In this document: positions 11,676 through 20,688 of the stretch, one piece after another
Layout of the letters: every line of letters begins with the position of its first letter
How positions within the stretch are numbered: position 1 is the stretch's first letter
NCBI GenBank assembly: GCA_964458605.1
Contig: CAYWLS010000008.1
Location: 83,418-147,417 of the forward strand
Direction: 5' to 3'
From: JBBSNV01 sp964458605
GTDB lineage: Bacteria > Pseudomonadota > Alphaproteobacteria > Reyranellales > JAQSWP01
DNA: 64,000 nt
Notes under the pieces: model-generated
Told to the model about the DNA's origin: nothing
Seen by the model: the letters and a program-made list of their open reading frames with translations, nothing else
Database searches by the model: none
Program-made: the position numbers and the translations under genes

Positions 11676-11755
11676 GCACAATCGGTCCGTTTCGGCATCG
11701 CCATGCCGCTGCCCACGCACAACCGGTCCGTTTCGGCATGGCGATGCCGCTGCCA
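11676..11755. repeat. two tandem 39-bp repeats with internal palindrome
   Basis: Two near-identical 39-bp copies (11676-11714 and 11717-11755; five visible differences) are spaced 41 bp apart. Each starts GCACAAYCGGTCCGTTTCGG and ends in CGGCATNGCNATGCCGCTGCC, so each contains a 16-bp palindromic core, CGGCAT..ATGCCG. The central bases differ in a compensating way (CGCC in copy 1, GGCG in copy 2), which would keep a hairpin or a symmetric site. Confidence 0.75.
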
Positions 11756-12032
11756 TCGTGGCACGGTCGCTCATGGCCCAATCGCTGGCACAACCGCCCG
11801 ACCGGCCACCCCTTCCCGCTCCATCGCCCGACGGCACGGCGGTGCCGGCGGGCGAGCAGCCGGCCCGGCCACGAGGCGGCGCCATCGATATCGGCGCGGC
11901 CGGCTGCACTGCCGCCGTTCATATCGTGCATCGCGCGCAGCGCTGTGGGCATCAGCTCGTAGCGCGCGCCCAGCACCCGCCGATAGAGCGAGGGCGCGAC
12001 CTGGCCCGACCGGTCGCCGGTAGAGTCATAAC

Positions 12033-12113
12033 CGCAGTTCACGTCGCCTGGGATGATAACGCAGCCCACGTCGCCTAGGATGGTATCGCGGCTCGCGTCG
12101 CCTGGGATGGTGA
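12033..12113. repeat. three tandem 27-bp repeats
   Basis: Three consecutive 27-bp units (12033-12059, 12060-12086, 12087-12113) share the core CGTCGCCTRGGATGRT. A period of 27 is a multiple of three, and the minus strand would encode nine-residue repeats of the type IIPGDV, but no start, stop or ribosome site makes a convincing gene. Confidence 0.75.
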
Positions 12114-12197
12114 TGGGGTCCCGGGTCGGCCTGGGTCGGCACGCCACCGGCCATCGCGCGGACCGGGGCACGATGGCGTGGCGTCTGTCCGTCCCGA

Positions 12198-12671
12198 TCA
12201 GAACGGAATGTCGTCGTCCAGATCGCCCTTGCCGCCGCGAGTCGGGGCTGGTGGCGCGCCACCGCCGTCGTCCATGCCCCCGCCGTAATCGCTGCCCATG
12301 TCGCCGCCGCCGCCGCCGCTGCGGCCATCGAGCATGGTCATGACGCCGTTGAAGCGCGGCAACACGACTTCGGTGGTGTATTTCTCGACGCCGGACTGGT
12401 CGGTCCATTTGCGGGTCTGCAGCTGGCCTTCCAGATAGACCTTGGAACCCTTGCGCAGGTATTTCTGCGCGGTTTCGGCCAGCCGCTCGTTGAAGATCAC
12501 CACGCGATGCCATTCGGTGCGCTCCTTGCGCTCGCCCGAGGCCTTGTCGCGCCAGTTCTCCGACGTCGCCACCGAAAGCTGCACGATCAGGCCGCCCGCC
12601 TGGGTGTGCCGCACCTCAGGATCGCGACCCAGATTGCCGACCAGAATGACCTTGTTGACGCTGCCCGCCAT
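12198..12671 (-). CDS. ssb: single-stranded DNA-binding protein
   Basis: A 157-residue SSB that coats single-stranded DNA in replication, recombination and repair. The OB-fold occupies about residues 1-110 (VNKVILVGNLGRDPEVRHTQ at the start, WHRVVIFNERLAETAQKYL in the middle). A Gly-rich linker follows, and the acidic tip DLDDDIPF recruits partner proteins. All parts of a functional SSB are present. The ATG is preceded by GGGGCAAAT. It faces uvrA across the cupin gene. No clear alphaproteobacterial SOS box (GTTC-N7-GTTC) is visible in its 118-bp upstream region. Confidence 0.97.
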   Translation of the reverse strand: MAGSVNKVILVGNLGRDPEVRHTQAGGLIVQLSVATSENWRDKASGERKERTEWHRVVIFNERLAETAQKYLRKGSKVYLEGQLQTRKWTDQSGVEKYTTEVVLPRFNGVMTMLDGRSGGGGGDMGSDYGGGMDDGGGAPPAPTRGGKGDLDDDIPF

Positions 12672-12748
12672 TTGCCCCGTCCATTTCCATATGTTGGCGC
12701 GACTTTAGCGCCCCGCCCGATCCGGCGCCACCGTCACGCCGCCGCAGA

Positions 12749-12789
12749 TATTAACAGGGTCGTCTACGGTTGCATATATTCCGTTAATA
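12749..12789. promoter_or_regulatory. AT-rich inverted repeat upstream of ssb
   Basis: TATTAAC at 12749-12755 is matched by its inverted copy GTTAATA at 12783-12789, with 27 bp between, in an AT-rich patch between the cupin stop and the ssb start. It could hold the ssb promoter or an operator. The spacing is longer than for most dimeric repressors and the role is unknown. Confidence 0.3.
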
Positions 12790-13344
12790 CTACTTATACT
12801 TGTGGCCGGCATGGTCGTGGGAATGGTCATGACCGTGGGAATTGTCATGGCCGTGGCCATGGCTGTGGTCGTGCGGATGGGGATGGATGGGATCGACCCA
12901 GTACACCGTTTCGGGCTTTTCGACCGGCTCGATATCGAGGTTGACCGCGACCGGATCCTGGCCCGACCGCAGCAGCACGCATTGCAGGTCGTTGTCGGCG
13001 CTGGCGTTGATCTCCTGGTGCGGCACATAAGGCGGCACATAGATGAAATCGCCCGGTCCGGCCTCGGCGACGTATTCCAGATTGTCGCCCCAGCGCATGC
13101 GGGCGCGCCCCGACACGACGTAGATGACGCTCTCGAGCTCGCCATGATGATGGGCGCCGGTCTTGGCGTTGGCATGGATGGTGACGGTGCCGGCCCAGAT
13201 CTTCTGCGCCCCGACGCGGGCGTGATTGATGGCCGCCTGGCGATACATGCCGGGCGTCTGGGCGGTGTTGGGATCGAGCTTGTCGCCGGGGATCACGCGC
13301 ACCCCGTTGTCGCGCCAATCGGTCGTCTGCTTGGAATCGGTCAT
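12790..13344 (-). CDS. cupin-domain protein with histidine-rich C-terminal tail
   Basis: A 184-residue single-domain cupin (about residues 20-150) with the metal-site motif HHHGELESVIYVVSGRARM near 70 and a second motif PYVPHQEINAS near 105. The function is not identifiable; small cupins include dioxygenases, isomerases and ligand-binding proteins. After the fold, the last 30 or so residues are dominated by His, Asp and Gly (repeated HSHGHGHD-like units, 14 His), which looks like a Zn, Ni or Co binding or storage tail. The ATG at 13344 has a GGAGGG ribosome site; an upstream in-frame ATG at 13389 lacks one. It lies between ssb and the divergent uvrA. The tail could deliver metal to the cupin site, but this is inference. 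Confidence 0.85.
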   Translation of the reverse strand: MTDSKQTTDWRDNGVRVIPGDKLDPNTAQTPGMYRQAAINHARVGAQKIWAGTVTIHANAKTGAHHHGELESVIYVVSGRARMRWGDNLEYVAEAGPGDFIYVPPYVPHQEINASADNDLQCVLLRSGQDPVAVNLDIEPVEKPETVYWVDPIHPHPHDHSHGHGHDNSHGHDHSHDHAGHKYK

Positions 13345-13655
13345 CTTTGGTCCCTCCGTCGGCCCGCTTCTACCCGCTTCGGCCAGCACTTGACCGTCCT
13401 CTTACACGGTCCGGGCTGCCGGCGAAATGCTGGCAATGGCCCCACCGAAAAGGCGGAAAAGTCATACGCCGGTCCAGTCCTTTGCGCGGCACCCAGATAC
13501 CCACAGCGGGCAGGGCTTTTCCACCCTCGCCAAAGCGCAGGCCGGACGCATAATGCAAGCAGATCTGCGGTTTTGGCACTGGCAATAAACCCGTGCCATT
13601 GCCATGTATCGGGGCTCCCCAATCGCCGGCAGGGCAGCGGAATTCCAGCGTTTCC
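13345..13655. other. divergent intergenic region between the cupin gene and uvrA
   Basis: This 311-bp stretch has no supportable gene. It must hold promoters for uvrA and the cupin gene, but no clear -35/-10 pair or GTTC-N7-GTTC SOS box could be seen on either strand. Confidence 0.5.
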
Positions 13656-16514
<2,859 letters not shown>

Positions 16515-16545
16515 CTACGCTGGTAAAATTGCTCGATCTGCGTTA

Positions 16546-16559
16546 GGTTACATGTAACC
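16546..16559. promoter_or_regulatory. 14-bp perfect palindrome before the antitoxin gene
   Basis: GGTTACATGTAACC, a perfect palindrome, lies between a TAAAAT -10-like element (16524-16529) and the AGGAGC ribosome site of the antitoxin gene. Toxin-antitoxin operons are usually autorepressed by antitoxin or complex binding to such a site. The position, overlapping the expected early transcribed region, fits an operator. Confidence 0.65.
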
Positions 16560-16570
16560 AGGAGCGCGAT

Positions 16571-16795
16571 ATGCCGACAGCGCCAAATCCCAAGTCGTCC
16601 CGTATAAAGGTGCGTGAGCATCGCGAGCGCTTGCGGCAGCAAGGTTTGCGGCCAATCCAAATCTGGGTGCCGGACGTCCGCTCCCCGTCGTTCAAGGCCC
16701 AAGCCCGACGTCAATCGCGTCTTATAGGCGCCAGCGCTGCCGAGCGTGACGATCAAGTTTTCATCGATGATATATCCGAACTCAGCGATCAATGA
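16571..16795 (+). CDS. MazE-like antitoxin (DUF3018 family)
   Basis: A 74-residue protein with the DUF3018 pattern VREHRERLRQQGLRPIQIWV followed by VRSPSF and a short acidic tail. This family is the cognate antitoxin of many alphaproteobacterial MazF/PemK toxins. The basic N-terminal half probably binds DNA and the acidic C-terminal part (DDQVFIDDISELSD) probably wraps and inhibits the toxin. Its stop overlaps the toxin start (ATGA), the normal coupling for such pairs. The palindrome 11 bp upstream is the likely operator. The module is less GC-rich than its surroundings, hinting at acquisition by transfer. Confidence 0.85.
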   Translation: MPTAPNPKSSRIKVREHRERLRQQGLRPIQIWVPDVRSPSFKAQARRQSRLIGASAAERDDQVFIDDISELSDQ

Positions 16796-17145
16796 AACGC
16801 GGTGAGCTCTGGACCGTCTCGGGTAGCGCTGATTACGCCGGCAAGCCTAGACCGGCTGTCATCGTTCAAGACGATAGTTTTTCCGATACAGCATCCGTCA
16901 TGATATGCGCCTTTACCAGCAACGATACCCAAGCTCCTCTTTTTCGTCTCCTTGTAACGCCGAATGAAAGAAACGGCTTGCGTGCTCCGTCCCGACTCAT
17001 GATCGATAAGATCACCACCGTCGCCAGATCCAAATTGAGGAGCCGCATCGGACGTTTGGACGACGAAGATATCGTCCGCCTCAATCGCGCAGTCTTGGTG
17101 TTCCTTGGTCTGGCGATAACGCCGGCAAGCAGTCGGCGCCAATGA
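16792..17145 (+). CDS. MazF/PemK-type mRNA endoribonuclease toxin
   Basis: A 117-residue toxin of the MazF/PemK family, which cuts mRNA at short sequences and arrests growth when the antitoxin is lost. The first strand MKRGELWTVSG, the PRPAVIVQDD segment and the C-terminal KLRSRIGRLDDEDIVRLNRA helix region are typical, and the length is normal. The start overlaps the antitoxin stop. Codon use and base content are poorer in GC than those of neighbouring uvrA. Nothing suggests inactivation. The cleavage sequence cannot be predicted. Confidence 0.88.
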   Translation: MKRGELWTVSGSADYAGKPRPAVIVQDDSFSDTASVMICAFTSNDTQAPLFRLLVTPNERNGLRAPSRLMIDKITTVARSKLRSRIGRLDDEDIVRLNRAVLVFLGLAITPASSRRQ

Positions 17146-17179
17146 CATTGGGCAATCCGCTGACAAAAGTTGCCGCCTG

Positions 17180-17881
17180 ATGTGCGGACGTTTCGTACAG
17201 ACCCGACCACCGGACGAGCTGCGCAAGCGGTTCAAGACCAAGAACCCGCTGGTCAATCCCGATCCGTCGCACAACATCGCGCCGACCCAGACGGCGTTGG
17301 TGGTGCGCTGGAATCGCGAGACCGACGAGCGCAGCCTGGACAAGCTGCGCTGGGGGCTGGTGCCGATGGGTGCGCCCGACCTGTCCTTCGCCGCCAAGCA
17401 GATCAACGCCCGCGCCGAGACCCTGACCGAGCGGCCTGCCTATCGCGAGGCCTATGTCAAACGTCGCTGCCTGGTGCCGATCGATGCCTTCTACGAGTGG
17501 GAGAAGCGTCCCGATAGCACCAAGCAGCCTTATGCCGTGGCCATGCCCGATGGCGAGCCGATGGTGCTGGGCGGCTTGTGGGAACGCTGGCGCGACAAGG
17601 CCACGCGCGAGATCACGCGCAGCTTCGCCATCGTCACCGTGCCGGCCAGCGACCAGCTCAGACCCCTGCACGAGCGCATGCCGCTGATCCTGGAAGAGAA
17701 GGACTGGCCGGCCTGGCTGGGCGAGACCCATGCCGATCCCGCCCCGCTGCTGCGCAGCTATAGCCGGGAACTGCGGGTCTGGCCGGTGTCCACGCGCGTC
17801 AACTCGGTCAGGAACAACGATTCCAGCCTGCTCGACGAGGTGGCGCCACCGCCCCTTGCCGGCGATCCCCCCAAACCATGA
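17180..17881 (+). CDS. SRAP-domain protein (YedK/HMCES family)
   Basis: A 233-residue SOS-response-associated peptidase family protein. These proteins bind single-stranded DNA and form a covalent link to abasic sites through Cys2, protecting them from strand breakage. Cys2 (MCGRFVQ), the conserved Asn of NIAPTQ near residue 34, the Glu of PIDAFYEW near 110 and the catalytic His of HERMPLIL near 170 are all present. Length and start are normal. It follows the toxin gene by 34 bp and lies near uvrA, so its surroundings fit DNA-damage tolerance. A GGAGGC-type ribosome site is not evident. Confidence 0.94.
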   Translation: MCGRFVQTRPPDELRKRFKTKNPLVNPDPSHNIAPTQTALVVRWNRETDERSLDKLRWGLVPMGAPDLSFAAKQINARAETLTERPAYREAYVKRRCLVPIDAFYEWEKRPDSTKQPYAVAMPDGEPMVLGGLWERWRDKATREITRSFAIVTVPASDQLRPLHERMPLILEEKDWPAWLGETHADPAPLLRSYSRELRVWPVSTRVNSVRNNDSSLLDEVAPPPLAGDPPKP

Positions 17882-17887
17882 TTGGCG

Positions 17888-18301
17888 CTACGGCTTGGCG
17901 CTGTCCTGGCCGAACACGACGCGATGGCCGTCGATCGTGGTAACCACGATCTCGCGCATGCCGTAATCGGTATCGCGCGGCGGCGTACAATCGCCGCCAC
18001 GCGCGGACGGCTCGCGATGCAGGGCATCGACATGGTCGGCATGCAGATAGGTGAACCAGCTGTGCGAGCCGGTCTGGCCCGCCGGCAGGTCGGTGGGGCA
18101 ATGGCCCAGCATCACGCGCACCCCGTCGCGCACCGCCAGCCGCCAGTCGCTGCCTTCGGGCCATTCGATGCGAAAGCCCAGCACGTCCCGATAATAGGCG
18201 GCGCTCCTTTCCAGGTCGCGCACCGCCAGCACACAGGCGAAATGGCTGATCTTGCCCGCCCATCTCCGCCTACCCCCGCCGGGCGGCCGCCTAGGCCGCA
18301 T
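17888..18301 (-). CDS. VOC-family (glyoxalase/bleomycin-resistance-like) protein
   Basis: About 137 residues with a vicinal-oxygen-chelate fold: ISHFACVLAVRDLERSAAYY opens the first beta-alpha-beta unit, and a second unit ends in VVTTIDGHRVVFGQD. Members include glyoxalases, dioxygenases, isomerases and antibiotic-binding proteins; the function here is not identifiable. The ATG at 18301 overlaps the stop of the upstream VOC gene by 11 bases, so the two are coupled. Further in-frame ATGs at 18304 and 18325 leave the exact start open. The first residues are Arg/Pro/Gly-rich and probably outside the fold. Confidence 0.78.
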   Translation of the reverse strand: MRPRRPPGGGRRRWAGKISHFACVLAVRDLERSAAYYRDVLGFRIEWPEGSDWRLAVRDGVRVMLGHCPTDLPAGQTGSHSWFTYLHADHVDALHREPSARGGDCTPPRDTDYGMREIVVTTIDGHRVVFGQDSAKP

Positions 18302-18764
18302 CATAGACCGCCTGCAAGGTGGCAATGTCGAGCTTCTGCATCTTCATCACGGCCTCCATCACCGCCTTCGCCTTGGCGGGGCTACCCTCGTGCAGCATCT
18401 TACGCAATTCGATCGGCACGATCTGCCACGACAGGCCGTATCGGTCCTTGACCCATCCGCATTGCCCGCTGCCGTCGGCGGACAGCTTGGCCCACATCGC
18501 TTCGATCTCGTTCTGGTCGCGGCAGTTGACGGTGAGGGAAATCGCCTCGCTGAACTTGAAGAACGGTCCGCCGTTGAGCGCCACGAAATCCTGGCCATCG
18601 AGCGTGAATTCGACCGTCAGCACCTGGCCCGCCTTGCCGCCAGGGCCATCCGCGGCATACCGCGTGACGGTACCCAGTCGGGAATTGGCGAACACCGACA
18701 CATAGAAGCGCGCGGCCTCCTCGGCCTGGGTGTCGAACCACAAGCTGGTGACGATCTTCTGCAT
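18291..18764 (-). CDS. VOC-family protein of the PhnB / 3-demethylubiquinone methyltransferase-like type
   Basis: A 157-residue single VOC-fold protein. It has the subfamily pattern LWFDTQAEEAARFYVSVF at the N-terminus, FVALNGGPFFKFSEAISLTV in the middle and WVKDRYGLSWQIVP near 110. This group is often annotated as PhnB-like; despite the methyltransferase label in databases it has no methyltransferase fold, and its substrate is unknown. It ends with a helical extension (KAKAVMEAVMKMQKLDIATL) typical of the group. The ATG is preceded by GAGGAG. Its stop overlaps the start of the next VOC gene, making a two-gene unit. Confidence 0.88.
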   Translation of the reverse strand: MQKIVTSLWFDTQAEEAARFYVSVFANSRLGTVTRYAADGPGGKAGQVLTVEFTLDGQDFVALNGGPFFKFSEAISLTVNCRDQNEIEAMWAKLSADGSGQCGWVKDRYGLSWQIVPIELRKMLHEGSPAKAKAVMEAVMKMQKLDIATLQAVYDAA

Positions 18765-18819
18765 GGCGCACTCCTCGATGGAAAAGAGATTCTACCGTTA
18801 GACCATCCGGGCGGTTCTC

Positions 18820-19548
18820 CTAGCGGCCGCCGGCCACGTCGATATTGGCGCCGGTGACGTAGGACGACGCGTCGCTCAGCAGCCAGACGATGGCCTGGGC
18901 GACTTCCTCGGCACGGCCGGCGCGACCCAGCGGCGTCTGCGCCCCCAGCATGTGCGCCCGATCGGGTCGGCCGCCGCTGGCATGGATGTCGGTGTCGATC
19001 AGACCCGGCCGCACCGCATTGACCCGCACGCCCTTTGGCGCCAGTTCCCTGGCCAGGCCGACCGTCAGGGTGTCGATCGCGCCCTTGCTGCCGGCATAGT
19101 CGACATATTCGTTGGGTGCGCCCAGCCGGGCGGCCATCGACGATACCAGCACGATCGCCCCGCCACGCTTCACCCGTCGCGCCGCCTCGCGTGCGGTGAG
19201 GTAGGCGCCGATCGCATTGACCTCGAAGACGCGGCGCAGCCGGTCGACGGAAATTTCCGCAAGCGTCGCCGCCGGCGCGACGATGCCGGCATTGATCACA
19301 ACGCCGCGCAACGCACCCAGTGCCTCCGCCGCATCGAACAGCGCTGCCACGTCGGCCTCGCTGGCGACGTCGCCCGCCACCGCGACGGCCGTCCCGCCGG
19401 CCTGCTCGACCGCCCGCAGCGTGGCATCGGCGGCATCGCGCCGCGCGGCGTAGCCGATGGCCGGCGACCAGCCATGCCGCGCCGCCAAGATCGCGGTGGC
19501 CCGACCGATGCCCCGGCTGCCGCCGGTGATGACCAGGCTCTGGCTCAT
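18820..19548 (-). CDS. SDR-family NAD(P)-dependent oxidoreductase
   Basis: A 242-residue classical short-chain dehydrogenase/reductase. The cofactor motif TGGSRGIG is at residues 8-15, the INAG motif near 85, the catalytic Ser in VLVSSMAARLG near 137, and Tyr and Lys in YAGSK near 151-155. A C-terminal SYVTGANIDVAGGR is typical of the FabG-like group. It oxidises or reduces a hydroxyl/keto substrate that cannot be named. The start at 19548 is preceded by GGAGTGTGGG; the frame is open 45 codons further upstream, but those residues are not part of the fold. Confidence 0.93.
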   Translation of the reverse strand: MSQSLVITGGSRGIGRATAILAARHGWSPAIGYAARRDAADATLRAVEQAGGTAVAVAGDVASEADVAALFDAAEALGALRGVVINAGIVAPAATLAEISVDRLRRVFEVNAIGAYLTAREAARRVKRGGAIVLVSSMAARLGAPNEYVDYAGSKGAIDTLTVGLARELAPKGVRVNAVRPGLIDTDIHASGGRPDRAHMLGAQTPLGRAGRAEEVAQAIVWLLSDASSYVTGANIDVAGGR

Positions 19549-19850
19549 GCCCCACACTCCTACCGGCACGCCGAAGGCGTAGCCCGACCAACCTCGACGG
19601 CCAACCCGACAGGGGATGCGCAGGCCTGCCCGATATGAGGGTGCAAACCTGGCCGGCTCAAGCGGGGACCGTCGCCTGCCCAATAAGCATAGTGGTTATT
19701 TGCTATGCAGCATTTGCGCTTAGGGCCTTGTTTCTGTTATGAAATTTTCCGACACCCTCAAAAATTAATAAGTTGTAAATTGACACTTAACTTATACCAG
19801 TGGATAGTTCGTGAGTTGCGCATATGCAACGCACCTGTTGGGGGTCCTTC
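19549..19850. other. AT-rich divergent intergenic region
   Basis: About 300 bp without a gene, markedly richer in A and T near 19680-19810 than the surroundings. It contains the promoter of the polyproline miniprotein (19780-19808) and a 5-bp-arm inverted repeat, GTTGC-GCATAT-GCAAC, at 19815-19830 that would lie in the leader RNA. Confidence 0.55.
19780..19808 (+). promoter_or_regulatory. sigma70-type promoter of the polyproline miniprotein gene
   Basis: TTGACA at 19780-19785, then 17 bp, then GATAGT at 19803-19808. The -35 is a perfect consensus and the -10 matches at four of six positions. Transcription would begin about 35-40 bp before the ATG at 19851. Confidence 0.5.
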
Positions 19851-20141
19851 ATGACATTGCTCAAGACCTCAGCGCTCGCGGCCGGGATCGCCCTGGCCTT
19901 GTCTTTCGGTTCCCTGTCGGTCAATGCCGCAACGACCACCAGCGGCAGCAAGATCGCCAAGGCGCCGGGTATCGAACTGGCTGCCTGCGGCGCGCCGAAC
20001 GCCAAATGCGGCAGTGGCAGCGGCGGGACCGGCATCACGCCGCCGCCGCCGCCGCCTCCCCCGCCGCCGCCGCCACCACCTCCGCCACCGCCCAGCGGCA
20101 GCGGCAATGGCGGCAACGGGCCGATCCGGCCGTCCTACTAA
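19851..20141 (+). CDS. small secreted protein with an 18-proline tract
   Basis: A 96-residue protein of unknown function. Residues 1-26 are a signal peptide (Lys near the N-terminus, hydrophobic core SALAAGIALALSF, likely cleavage after VNA). The mature part of about 70 residues has two Cys seven residues apart (ACGAPNAKC), then GSGSGGTGI, then 18 consecutive Pro, then a Gly/Ser/Asn tail. The proline run is written mainly with CCG and CCC/CCT/CCA codons, prone to length change in steps of three. It would form a rigid polyproline helix, perhaps spanning envelope layers or acting as a surface ligand, and its translation would need EF-P. The ATG at 19851 is chosen for its GGGGGTCC ribosome site; an upstream ATG at 19824 would spoil the signal peptide. 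A promoter and a terminator frame it as a single-gene unit. Confidence 0.75.
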   Translation: MTLLKTSALAAGIALALSFGSLSVNAATTTSGSKIAKAPGIELAACGAPNAKCGSGSGGTGITPPPPPPPPPPPPPPPPPPSGSGNGGNGPIRPSY

Positions 20142-20169
20142 GCCCACCGATCAAATCGGATCGACCGAC

Positions 20170-20198
20170 TCGGCCGCCTTCGGGCGGCCGATCCTTTT
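20170..20198 (+). terminator. UUCG-tetraloop intrinsic terminator
   Basis: A perfect 9-bp stem TCGGCCGCC/GGCGGCCGA closed by the stable loop TTCG, followed by TCCTTTT. It ends the miniprotein transcript, 28 bp after its stop, before the convergent RidA-like gene. Confidence 0.85.
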
Positions 20199-20203
20199 GG
20201 CGC

Positions 20204-20593
20204 TCAGGCCTTGGCGGCGATCGCCTCGATCTCGACCAGAAAGGACGGATCGGCCAGGGCATGCACGATCAGCAGGGTCGAGGCCGGCGGCACGGCGCCG
20301 ATGAACCTGTCGCGCACCGCGCGATATGTCGGCACGAAGCGCGCATCGGTCAGATAGACCTGGATCCGCACCAGATCGGACGCCGCCATTCCCGCGTCCT
20401 TGAGGATCGCCAGCACGTTGCGCCAGGCAAGCTCGCATTGCTTCTCGATGCCAAGGCCGGGTTTGCCCTTCTTGTCGACGCCCACCTGCCCCGAAGCGAA
20501 CACCAGCCGCGCATTGGCCGGCAGTTCGATGGCATGGCTGTAGCGGCCGCCCGGCGGCGCGATGGTCGTGGGATTGCGGACGATCAGGCCCAT
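20204..20593 (-). CDS. RidA-family protein lacking the deaminase arginine
   Basis: A 129-residue member of the RidA/YjgF/UK114 family. Canonical RidA hydrolyses reactive enamines and imines formed by PLP enzymes, using an arginine in the PARSCVEV segment. Here that segment reads PPASTLLIV, so the arginine is replaced by Ser or nearby residues. The protein therefore probably belongs to one of the Rid subfamilies without that activity. The rest of the fold is intact (RLVFASGQVGVD near 30, DLVRIQVYLTDA near 73, LVEIEAIAAKA at the end). The ATG has an AAGGGGGA ribosome site. It is divergent from trmFO with 95 bp between. Confidence 0.88.
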   Translation of the reverse strand: MGLIVRNPTTIAPPGGRYSHAIELPANARLVFASGQVGVDKKGKPGLGIEKQCELAWRNVLAILKDAGMAASDLVRIQVYLTDARFVPTYRAVRDRFIGAVPPASTLLIVHALADPSFLVEIEAIAAKA

Positions 20594-20688
20594 GGATTTC
20601 CCCCTTGAGATGCCGCGGCCCGCTGCATTGCGCCGCGCACCTCAAGAGACTAAGTCTTTGGCCGGACCAAAGCCAAGCGGGACGAGAA

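Larger units (their letters stand above)
11546..12197. other. gene-free, repeat-bearing stretch between ssb and the histidine kinase gene
   Basis: About 650 bp with no supportable gene. Open frames exist on both strands but lack ribosome sites, family resemblance or normal residue composition, and several are driven by repeats. It holds two unrelated tandem repeats, at 11676-11755 and 12033-12113. It may be decayed coding sequence or a recent insertion between ssb and gyrA. Confidence 0.5.

Noticed and set aside
11676..12113. CRISPR array
   Set aside because: The repeats are only two and three copies, without regular unique spacers and without cas genes.
13345..13655. LexA/SOS box before uvrA (and before ssb)
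   Set aside because: No GTTC-N7-GTTC or GAAC-N7-GAAC could be found in either upstream region, so SOS control is not claimed.
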